Below the pieces are notes generated by a model, which did not search any database, was not told where the DNA came from, and saw nothing but the letters and a program-made list of their open reading frames with translations. The translations under genes were made by a program, and so were the position numbers. From Pirellula staleyi DSM 6068 (GTDB lineage Bacteria > Planctomycetota > Planctomycetia > Pirellulales > Pirellulaceae): a stretch of 37,847 bases of DNA. Numbering within the stretch: position 1 is the stretch's first letter; every line of letters starts with the position of its first letter. The DNA is taken from NCBI GenBank assembly GCA_945875845.1, contig CAMCMB010000072.1:1-37847 (forward strand). Reading direction: 5' to 3'. Below, one piece after another: positions 17,286-24,480 of the stretch.

Positions 17286-19244
17286 TCAATTTCTAACTGT
17301 TTTTCCGATTGCGAAAAGCTGCTTCTCTCCGCGAATGAAAATCTGTCCTTGCGAAATAGCAGGGGACGCGAAACTGTTTTCGCCAAGCGGATTTTCAGAG
17401 ACGATGTTGAGTTCCTGGCCGGGCTTGATCACACGAACAATTCCTTCGTCCGCTGTGCAATACACCAAGCCATTGGCTGTCACCAGCGAGGCGCTGTAGT
17501 GTCCACCTAGTCGGTCTCGCCATACTCGTTCACCGCTCTTGGTATCGAAACAACTGATGGTCCCGCGATCATCCACGACGTAGAGTTGGCCGAGTGCGAG
17601 TACTGGCGATGGGACGTAGCACTTGGCTTCGGTGCTTGACCAAGCCACATGCGATTTCGAAACGTCGCCACTGCCATCCGGTCGAATGGCCATCACAAAA
17701 TAGTCGGGGAATCCCGCCGCAAGATAAAATTTGTCGCCATCGAAAACCATCGACGCTACGAACTGCTCAGTAGGACCGTCCACCGACCAGTTCAGTTTCC
17801 CAGAATCAGGATCCAAACTGACCACTTGCTTGCTGCCGGATAATACCATCTGGGTCTTGCCGGCAACCTCTCGGATGATCGGTGTACAGTAACTGCGTGT
17901 TTGGTGGATACGAGGGAATTTCCAAACCACTTCGCCGGTTTTGCGATCAAGAGCTAAAATGTTGGAATCGCCATCATGGTCGCCGTTCACGATCAACAGG
18001 TTTTTATGGATGACGGGCGAACTACAATAGCCATGCGCACTACTAAATCGACTCGGACGCGTGATCCACTGTTGCTTGCCTTGCATATCGTAGGCTGCCA
18101 CGACCATGTTGCCGACCGTGATCATTCGCGTTTGACCAACGTTTTTGGCGGGCTCCAGGCTGCCGTCGGTCTCAAGAAACGTGACATAAATCGTTTCTCC
18201 ATCCGTGACAGGCGTTCCAGATGCGTAGCTGTTCAGTTGATGTTTGCTCTCCAGCATCGACTGGATGACAGTCGACCGCCATCGCTGCTTACCGTCTTGC
18301 CGGTCGAAACACATCAGGATGCGTTCATTCGATTCCTCGACGCAAGCCGCAACAATGACTTGATCGTTCCACACAACAGGTGAAGAATGACCGCGACCTG
18401 GCAACTCCACTTTCCATTCGATGTTCTCGCCGGTGACGCCATTCCAGCGCGTTGGTACGAATGTATCTTGCGATGTGCCGTCACCTCGGGGCCCCCGCCA
18501 GCCAGGCCAGTTCTCTATCCCAACGGCCGGCATCCACTTGGGCAAAACGCTTTTGATCTTCGCAGCAACTTGATTCGCCAAGTATTTCGAGCCTGCCGGA
18601 GTGTAGTGAACGTTGGCGGGCAATTGAATGTCCTTGCCTGCCGATGCATAGGAGTGAAGTTCGTTTATGGAGATCCCGGCTTCTTTCATGATTCGATTGG
18701 CAACGTCGTTGTACTTGATTTCCTCGCCTGCAATTCGGCCTGCGGATCCCGCCGGCACTGGCGTCGTCTCGCACCAGATCAATTTTGCCCCAGTCGCTTT
18801 CAACTGGGCCACCAACTCTTGCATATTCTTTTCATACTCTGGTAAATCGACTTGACGATGGCTTTTCTCCGCCTTGGGATCCGCCAATTTCGATGGATCG
18901 CTTTGAATGTATTTGAGATCATGCAATCCCCAATTGAAATGGATCACGTCCCACTTCGATGTGCCAAGCCAGTCTTTCGCATGCTTCAGGCCGTTCGTGG
19001 TCGGGCCGCCATTTGTGGGTATGCGATGTACGTTGGCTTGATCCTTGAGAAGTTCGCGAACGGGTAACGTGTAACCCATCGAGATCGAATCGCCAATGAG
19101 CAACACTCTCGGCAACGCTGGATTATCTTCGATCGCTGCAAATTCTGGATTCGGAACTTTTGCTTTCTTGGTTTGCCCCATGGCATTGAGCCCAAAAATC
19201 CCGACAACAAAAAGCACCATTCCGGCGGTAATAAGAGTTCTCAT
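17286..19244 (-). CDS. Exported SGNH hydrolase fused to a PQQ-like beta-propeller
   Basis: 652 residues. Signal peptide about 1-23. Residues 44-232 are an SGNH/GDSL-type hydrolase: block I GDSISMG with the nucleophile S53, block II Gly in TNGGPTTNG (77-85), block III WGLHDL (105-110), and the catalytic His region NVHYTPAG with H213. The Asp of the usual DxxH (three residues before the His) is Ala210 here, so the enzyme would rely on a Ser-His pair or be weakened. From 243 (ENWPGWRGPRGDG, the typical start of a planctomycete PQQ-like propeller) to the end is an eight-blade-type propeller with repeated blades such as GKQRWRS, GEVVWKFP and GERVWRD. Acting outside the cytoplasm, it may deacylate a polymer bound by the propeller. 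Substrate unknown. Confidence 0.9.
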   Translation of the reverse strand: MRTLITAGMVLFVVGIFGLNAMGQTKKAKVPNPEFAAIEDNPALPRVLLIGDSISMGYTLPVRELLKDQANVHRIPTNGGPTTNGLKHAKDWLGTSKWDVIHFNWGLHDLKYIQSDPSKLADPKAEKSHRQVDLPEYEKNMQELVAQLKATGAKLIWCETTPVPAGSAGRIAGEEIKYNDVANRIMKEAGISINELHSYASAGKDIQLPANVHYTPAGSKYLANQVAAKIKSVLPKWMPAVGIENWPGWRGPRGDGTSQDTFVPTRWNGVTGENIEWKVELPGRGHSSPVVWNDQVIVAACVEESNERILMCFDRQDGKQRWRSTVIQSMLESKHQLNSYASGTPVTDGETIYVTFLETDGSLEPAKNVGQTRMITVGNMVVAAYDMQGKQQWITRPSRFSSAHGYCSSPVIHKNLLIVNGDHDGDSNILALDRKTGEVVWKFPRIHQTRSYCTPIIREVAGKTQMVLSGSKQVVSLDPDSGKLNWSVDGPTEQFVASMVFDGDKFYLAAGFPDYFVMAIRPDGSGDVSKSHVAWSSTEAKCYVPSPVLALGQLYVVDDRGTISCFDTKSGERVWRDRLGGHYSASLVTANGLVYCTADEGIVRVIKPGQELNIVSENPLGENSFASPAISQGQIFIRGEKQLFAIGKTVRN

Positions 19245-19568
19245 ACGGGAAACTAAAAATCAGGTGGGAGAAGAAAGCGGACCAACAGCGGGACCTCCAT
19301 TATGCGCGAAACAACTCAGCGGAGACAGTACTCATCTGGTTCCGTCACGTGAGGCCCTTGGGTTAGCGTTCTCATTGTGATGCAGACAACTCATTTTGAT
19401 TGCGTAGGTTGACGCAAAAAGGTTGAATAAACAACCATTTTTGTATCACCTGGCCATTGGCGCGGTATTTGCGTGTCGTTTAACCGGACGCGTAACAGAG
19501 GTTCGTGCAGTCAAAAACGCGTCGCCGGCTGCACAGTTCGAATTCTCAATCGAGGGAGCAGGGGTATC
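19245..19568. other. Divergent upstream region
   Basis: 324 bases between the start of the SGNH-propeller gene (minus) and the start of the Gly/Tyr-repeat gene (plus). It should hold promoters for both, but I see no convincing -35/-10 pair; TTGACG at 19409-19414 has no matching -10 at the right distance. A frame runs open from 19473 into the small gene, but its first 32 residues do not look like a signal peptide, so the ATG at 19569 is preferred. Confidence 0.5.
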
Positions 19569-20006
19569 ATGAGTAGGCGATGGTTTCGAGGTTTCAGTTT
19601 GGTCACGTTGACAGTATTGGCGTGTATGGGCGCATCCGGTTCAGCCTCTGCGCAGCAATATCGCCAACACAACAACCATCATCAGCATCGGTGCGCTCCG
19701 CAGTATCCAGCGTATGGTCATAGCGGATACAACACTCTGTACCGGCCGAACCTAATCTATCCAAGATACGGAATCAGCAATGGATACAGCAGCAACTACG
19801 GCGGCTACGGAATCCAGCAGCAAACTTTGGGCGGATACGGCATAGGCGGATACGGCATAGGCGGATACGGCATGGGCGGATACGGCATGGGCGGATACGG
19901 CATGGGCGGCTTTCCGATCGGCGGTTCGTACGGCGGAGGGGGTGCATTTCCCCGAGGCGGTTCGTATGGTGGTGGCTCAGGCTATTTACTCTACATGGGT
20001 CGATAA
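19569..20006 (+). CDS. Small secreted Gly/Tyr-rich repeat protein
   Basis: 145 residues from the ATG at 19569, which is preceded by GGAGCAGGGG and starts directly with a signal peptide (MSRRWFRG, then a hydrophobic stretch, cut after SASA before QQYRQ). The mature protein is about 115 residues: a His/Gln/Asn-rich start (QHNNHHQHR), then Tyr/Asn/Pro-rich sequence, then five tandem pentapeptides GGYGI or GGYGM and further GGSYGGG. There is no known domain. Low-complexity Gly-Tyr proteins of this kind are often structural or adhesive wall proteins, and the His cluster could bind metal; both are guesses. It is transcribed divergently from the SGNH-propeller gene and converges on the next propeller gene. 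A longer form starting at 19473 is possible. Confidence 0.75.
   Translation: MSRRWFRGFSLVTLTVLACMGASGSASAQQYRQHNNHHQHRCAPQYPAYGHSGYNTLYRPNLIYPRYGISNGYSSNYGGYGIQQQTLGGYGIGGYGIGGYGMGGYGMGGYGMGGFPIGGSYGGGGAFPRGGSYGGGSGYLLYMGR
19830..19904 (+). repeat. Five 15-bp tandem repeats coding GGYG(I/M)
   Basis: Units GGCGGATACGGCAT followed by A or G repeat exactly five times inside the secreted protein gene. Units 1-2 end in A (Ile) and units 3-5 end in G (Met). The 15-base unit keeps frame, so copy changes lengthen or shorten the protein by five residues. Confidence 0.95.
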
Positions 20007-20106
20007 GCCTCACCTTTTGATCTCGCTCCCCACGCCCCTTTTTAGGAGAGTGCTGATTTAATCCGCGTTAATACCAACCCGACGCGTTACGGCTTGTCGA
20101 TTTAAT

Positions 20107-20168
20107 GGTACGACGGACTTCCAAGTCCGTCGAATTCCCCATTGACGGACTTGGAAGTCCGTCATACC
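20107..20168. repeat. REP-like inverted repeat, family A copy 1
   Basis: Arms 20107-20133 and 20142-20168 (27 bases each) pair at 25 positions around an 8-base loop. Each arm is itself nearly palindromic (GACGGACTT-CC-AAGTCCGTC). The same arm sequence occurs at 37600-37661. The left flank CGGCTTGTCGATTTAATG at 20090-20107 also resembles the flank of that copy. It lies between two convergent genes. Confidence 0.9.
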
Positions 20169-20209
20169 TCCCTTGACCTCCTCAGGGGCTGCTAGGGGTT
20201 CGCATTGTG

Positions 20210-22855
20210 CTACTTGCGACTCCAAACCGCCGGGAAACCTTTGGATTGATCGCCATAGGTTTGCGACACAATAAAGCCGCTTGCCTGCGAAGTGTAAAAA
20301 ATACGACCGTTCGAAACAACCGCGCCAAGGCATTCACGTGAATCGATCGCGGGACCCGTGGAAACCAATTTGCTATCCTGCGACAAATCGATCATATCCA
20401 TGTTGGCTCCAAGGATGAATGGCTCCGACAAGGTGAATCGGCAGCATGCATAGTTGTGTGCCACACCTCCAACCACTTTGCCGGACGTTCGTTCGAAGAC
20501 GTTTCCTCGACCGCGAAGCGAATTGGAAAAAATGAATTGCTCACCAACACTGACCACGTTCAAGGCGGAAGTGATCGGATCGGATTTCCAAACGAGCGAA
20601 CCATCTTTTGCGTCAAGACACCACACAAATCGATCTTGTGTCAATTCATTCGGGCGATTGTTGCCGCCAAGAAAAAGTTTGCCGTCGCGTGCGCTAAGCG
20701 TGCATTTTGCCGTCACGTAGTATTCGGTCGTTTTCCATAGTAGCTCACCTGTCTGGGGATCCAGGCAAGCGGTTAGTCCATTGTTCTCAAGGGGCAATCC
20801 TCGTCTGGCACGTTGGCTGGCCGAATAGCCAAAAAATGTGGAGTAGAAAAGTTTGCCGTCCATCACGCATATACCACAGTCGTTCCCTCCTTTACCGAAC
20901 TCGGAAAAATCTTTCTGCCAAACGATCTTTCCAGTCTCCAGGTCCCAGGCCCACAGCAAAGGCCGATTGTCGCGAGGGTAGTACGGGTTATCGTTGGAGT
21001 AGATCCAACTCATCACTTCCTCGCCATCCACAGCTTCGGTTGGATTTCCTTTAAACGTAAAAGGTTTCTCCGTGCCTTGCGGAGCATACTGTCCAGAGCC
21101 AGAAGCGTAGATGGCGATGTTGCCATGAACAACCGGCGGAAACTGTCTGCTCCAACTGGGCGAGCCACTAAACGGTGCTTCCCAAAGCAAATCGCCGGTG
21201 GCGGCATCAAGGCATCGCATTCGGGATTGTTTGATACCCGCTTGTGGAACAAGCAATTTGCCAGCCACATACAGAGGGGACGTAAACGAAAGGTAGACAT
21301 CCGGCCAATGCCTTCGCCAAAGCACCCGCCCGGTATCTTGCTCACAGGCGATGACTTGTCCCTCAGCGGTATGCGTATACAGTCGACCGCCACCGCAAAC
21401 CGGCAAATGCTTGACGGTACCCTCGAGGCGTCGCGCCCATCGCATCCGCAACGGTGCCTTAAGCCCTTGGTCGTTGGAATTCGTAGACCCAAAGTCGCCA
21501 TAATTGGTGTACCAATCAAAAGCAGTGTCCGCGAACGGTCCCGTGAGCGGGCTGCGAACTCGGTTCACTTGAAGGTTACGTTGAGGAAGAGGCGCCGCAC
21601 CGTTTTTTCCGAACACGTAAAGATAACCATCTTCGCATGGCACAAAGATTCGACCATCTGCAATCGCAACGGATGCAGAGATGGGAGAACCAAATCCAGT
21701 GGACAAGGCCAACGGTTCGGTGCCATCGAGCGGTACGACATACACCTTGCTATCGAGTCCGCCATAGACAACATGCTTGCGGGTTACGACTGGCGCACAA
21801 ATGGCAGGTGCCGGGCATAGTATTTCTGGTTGATCGTTGCCGGCTGTATGACGACATAAACCAAAGCCTTGTTCGGGTCGAACGCGATAAACGTCATTTC
21901 CACGAATACTCACTGAGGAAAAACTCAAGAGCCCCGGCAGTTGGATTGCCGTTTGCGTCCCTCTGACAAAGTCTGTCTCAACGCGACCACCCACAACCTT
22001 GAGTATCTCGACACGACCTGCGTTATCCCGGCGGTGCCATTGAACGTAAACATTTCCGGCCGCATCCGCACTCTGGCCGAAGGTCGCGGGATATTCGTTC
22101 CCGTCAAACTCGGGAATCTCACCTGTCGCTCTCAATTGGGCAGCGGTTCCTTGGTCGTCCAGAAATAAGGTTCGCCCCCCAGCGGGAATGACGAGTGTGT
22201 TGTCAATCAAACACAATTCCCTCGAACAAACAAAGTGATCGCGCCAAGTCACACGATTTGGCCGCTCCTTCAACCAATCCTCCCCCTTCCATCGATCTCC
22301 TTGAAAGCCAATCACTTCCTTGACAAAATCCCAAGTCCACGCCACGCCTCCATCGAACTCCATCGCGTAAATCTGAGCGCCGATGGTGGCGAAATAGACT
22401 CGCTTGTCGTTTGCGACGAGGCTTGAAAAAATGGCTTCGCCGCAATCGAGCTCCTTAATGACAGCACCTGTCATCCGATCAAGCACGTAGTAATAGCCTG
22501 CCATCGTTCCGAAGTGCAGATACTTACCTACGATCGTTGGCGACGAAACATTATTGCAGTTCCCAGCACCACCGCGCGAGGAAAACTTCCACTGGGTTTC
22601 CAAGGTTTGCGCGTCGATCGCAAAAACGACTCCCGAGCCATCGACCACGTAGAGCGTTCCGTCCGCGATCACCGGAGATGTATAGATTCCATCCGTGAGC
22701 GGCACCGCAGCGAGTAGTCCAAGCTTCTCAGGAAGATCGGCTTGTGGGGCATTGCCGGATCGACGCGCGTCACCTTGGAGTTGAGGCCAGCTATCGGTCG
22801 CGGAGGCCAACGACGTAAGAAATGCACATGCGATTGCAATGAAATAAGTCTTCAT
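20210..22855 (-). CDS. Exported PQQ-like beta-propeller protein
   Basis: 881 residues. Signal peptide about 1-19 (MKTYFIAIACAFLTSLASA). The mature protein starts WPQLQGDARRSGNA, a usual opening of planctomycete PQQ-like propellers, and then shows many blades of the form GTLYVVDGSGVVFAIDAQT, GRIFVPCEDGYLYVFG, DTGRVLWRRHW, TGDLLWEAP, TGKIVWQKDF and TGELLWKT. The length suggests two propellers, about 20-420 and 450-880. No catalytic cluster of a true quinoprotein dehydrogenase can be named, so a binding or scaffold role is as likely as an enzyme. Several Cys are scattered through blades and could form disulphides outside the cell. It stands between two intergenic REP-like elements; no close partner gene. 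Confidence 0.88.
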   Translation of the reverse strand: MKTYFIAIACAFLTSLASATDSWPQLQGDARRSGNAPQADLPEKLGLLAAVPLTDGIYTSPVIADGTLYVVDGSGVVFAIDAQTLETQWKFSSRGGAGNCNNVSSPTIVGKYLHFGTMAGYYYVLDRMTGAVIKELDCGEAIFSSLVANDKRVYFATIGAQIYAMEFDGGVAWTWDFVKEVIGFQGDRWKGEDWLKERPNRVTWRDHFVCSRELCLIDNTLVIPAGGRTLFLDDQGTAAQLRATGEIPEFDGNEYPATFGQSADAAGNVYVQWHRRDNAGRVEILKVVGGRVETDFVRGTQTAIQLPGLLSFSSVSIRGNDVYRVRPEQGFGLCRHTAGNDQPEILCPAPAICAPVVTRKHVVYGGLDSKVYVVPLDGTEPLALSTGFGSPISASVAIADGRIFVPCEDGYLYVFGKNGAAPLPQRNLQVNRVRSPLTGPFADTAFDWYTNYGDFGSTNSNDQGLKAPLRMRWARRLEGTVKHLPVCGGGRLYTHTAEGQVIACEQDTGRVLWRRHWPDVYLSFTSPLYVAGKLLVPQAGIKQSRMRCLDAATGDLLWEAPFSGSPSWSRQFPPVVHGNIAIYASGSGQYAPQGTEKPFTFKGNPTEAVDGEEVMSWIYSNDNPYYPRDNRPLLWAWDLETGKIVWQKDFSEFGKGGNDCGICVMDGKLFYSTFFGYSASQRARRGLPLENNGLTACLDPQTGELLWKTTEYYVTAKCTLSARDGKLFLGGNNRPNELTQDRFVWCLDAKDGSLVWKSDPITSALNVVSVGEQFIFSNSLRGRGNVFERTSGKVVGGVAHNYACCRFTLSEPFILGANMDMIDLSQDSKLVSTGPAIDSRECLGAVVSNGRIFYTSQASGFIVSQTYGDQSKGFPAVWSRK

Positions 22856-23239
22856 ACTGACTCTCTATCAGAAAGTGATTTCGAACTGAAGCGGGCTAAG
22901 TCATCATAGCGGATTGCGATGCGATCGGCGCGGCTTTCATCCTTACCCACATCTTTTGATCTTGCGCCCCTCGCGCTGGTCTCGGGGGTCTCGCCACGGT
23001 ACTCCGGGGAGAGTGGGTCGGGAGGGTGAGGGCACCGCTCTAAACATCTTTGCAATGTCGAATGCATTGGAAACCAATGGGAGGGCGAGGCTCCTGCCGA
23101 GCTTAATACGCCATGGTTCGGCAGGAGCCTCACCCTCCCAAGCAAGGAATGGATCGGGCAAAGTCGAGGAAAACATGTTTAGAGGGATGGGGTGATGGGC
23201 TTTACGCCAGCGGTAGCCAGCCGTCGCCCTGGCAACGTC
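22856..23239. other. Intergenic region with REP-like elements
   Basis: 384 bases between two minus-strand genes. It contains the 23-base-arm inverted repeat at 23078-23140 (listed). A second GC-rich stretch at about 22975-23036 looks like a decayed repeat, but I could not define its arms. No protein or RNA gene is supported. Confidence 0.5.
23078..23140. repeat. REP-like inverted repeat, 23-base arms
   Basis: Arms 23078-23100 and 23118-23140 pair at 22 of 23 positions around a 17-base loop. The core reads GGCTCCTGCCGA on one side and TCGGCAGGAGCC on the other. The outer ends are TGGGAGGG and CCCTCCCA, so each module opens with a GGGAG head. It lies after the stop of the NHL gene and before the start of the PQQ-like gene, both on the minus strand. 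Confidence 0.85.
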
Positions 23240-24325
23240 TTAACTGACCTTCTTGAGCTTCGTAACCCGCCCGGTGCCGACCCATTCGGCGACGTAGATA
23301 TTGCCTTGGTTGTCAAAGCAAGCGTCGTGCGGGTGAACGAACTTGCCGTCCTGCCATTGTTTCTCGTCGCCGCGAATCGTATTTTTCTTGTCCGCACTGA
23401 TTCGCTCCACGTCGCTCCCCAACTCAACGATTGGCTTGTAGTTTTTGTCCAAGATAGAAACACGTGCCTTGAGTTCGGGCACCAACAACAAGTCCCCTTG
23501 TTTATCGATGTTGGCCGGTAGCCCAAAGCCTGTGATGGTGCGTTCGTATTTTCCTTCAAGATCGAAAATCTGGAGAGTGTTGTGAGCACGATCCGTGACC
23601 ACAATTTTCGGGGCAGCCGGATTTCGGTCGTCGATCCAGAGTCCATGCGGGGTATTGAATTTGCCTTCACCAGCACCGTCACCACCAAAGGACCTCAGCC
23701 ACTTACCATCTTTGTCATAGCGATGAATGTAGAACGCTCCGTAGCCATCGGCAAGGAAGAATCCGCCGTCCGGCAGAAAGGCAAAGTTGGTTGGCATGAA
23801 TCGATTGCGTCCCCAAACTTTGGTCGGATTGTCCGCTTCGTCGGCATGGTAAACATCGGATTCCTTCGGAGCGCGCTTGGTCCAAACCACTTCGCCCTTC
23901 AAATCGAGTTTGGCAAATTCCTTGACTTGCTGGTACGCCGCAACATAGAGAAACTCTTGATTGCCTTCTTTGCGAACTTCGATCCCGTGTCCACCTCCTT
24001 GGTATTTTTGGCCAAAAGCTCGAATGAACTTTCCGTTTTCATCAAATACAAAAATGGACGGATGGTCTTTTTTGGATTCCTGCCCTTCGTGAATCACGTA
24101 AAGATTATTCGCGGCATCGACGGCCACGTTGTGAGTGGTTTGCCAAGAATATTGTGCTGGCAATTGCGGGAAATGATGGACGACTTCAAACTTAAGATCT
24201 TTTTCGCCAACCATGATTTGCGAGTTGGTCCGGCTGGCGGTTGCAATATTCGGGGCAGCAATCATTCCTGCAGTAACGGCAGTAGTCGTTTTGAGAAAAT
24301 CACGACGCGAGGAAGCACTTTTCAC
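23240..24325 (-). CDS. Tat-exported NHL/six-bladed beta-propeller protein
   Basis: 361 residues from a GTG start at 24325. This start is preferred over longer frames because GGAG lies seven bases upstream and the protein then begins directly with a twin-arginine signal (VKSASSRRDFLKTTTAV, cleaved near ATA-SRTN). The mature part has NHL-type blades: NVAVDAANNLYVIHEGQ, FVFDENGKFIRAFGQK, HGLWIDDRN, LQIFDLEGKYERTI, and the closing HDACFDNQGNIYVAEW. The family is mainly a binding fold; Tat export implies folding, perhaps with a cofactor, in the cytoplasm first. It is transcribed divergently from the GH63-like gene. The function is unknown; the family is often annotated as a peptidylglycine monooxygenase-like propeller, which I would not claim. 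Confidence 0.88.
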   Translation of the reverse strand: MKSASSRRDFLKTTTAVTAGMIAAPNIATASRTNSQIMVGEKDLKFEVVHHFPQLPAQYSWQTTHNVAVDAANNLYVIHEGQESKKDHPSIFVFDENGKFIRAFGQKYQGGGHGIEVRKEGNQEFLYVAAYQQVKEFAKLDLKGEVVWTKRAPKESDVYHADEADNPTKVWGRNRFMPTNFAFLPDGGFFLADGYGAFYIHRYDKDGKWLRSFGGDGAGEGKFNTPHGLWIDDRNPAAPKIVVTDRAHNTLQIFDLEGKYERTITGFGLPANIDKQGDLLLVPELKARVSILDKNYKPIVELGSDVERISADKKNTIRGDEKQWQDGKFVHPHDACFDNQGNIYVAEWVGTGRVTKLKKVS

Positions 24326-24332
24326 GGTAGTT

Positions 24333-24336
24333 CTCC
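24333..24336 (-). promoter_or_regulatory. Shine-Dalgarno deciding the GTG start of the NHL gene
   Basis: On the minus strand GGAG is followed by seven bases and then GTG. It fixes the start at 24325 and removes an overlap with the gene on the other strand that longer frames would create. Confidence 0.75.
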
Positions 24337-24480
24337 GGAGGGAAAGGAAGCGGAAGTGGATGATCGTACTGTCGACCAAGTGAACATCATAATCGAAACA
24401 AGGTGGATTTATTTCTGCGAATCGCCTAAGCTCATTGATTGGGAATACCTCTTGAAGCCTGCCCTTTGCATGAATTCTAC

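Noticed and set aside
20813-21820. Long plus-strand frame of 335 codons
   Set aside because: It lies fully inside the PQQ-like propeller gene on the other strand, is rich in Arg and has no recognisable domain; the minus-strand product has clear propeller blades and a signal peptide.
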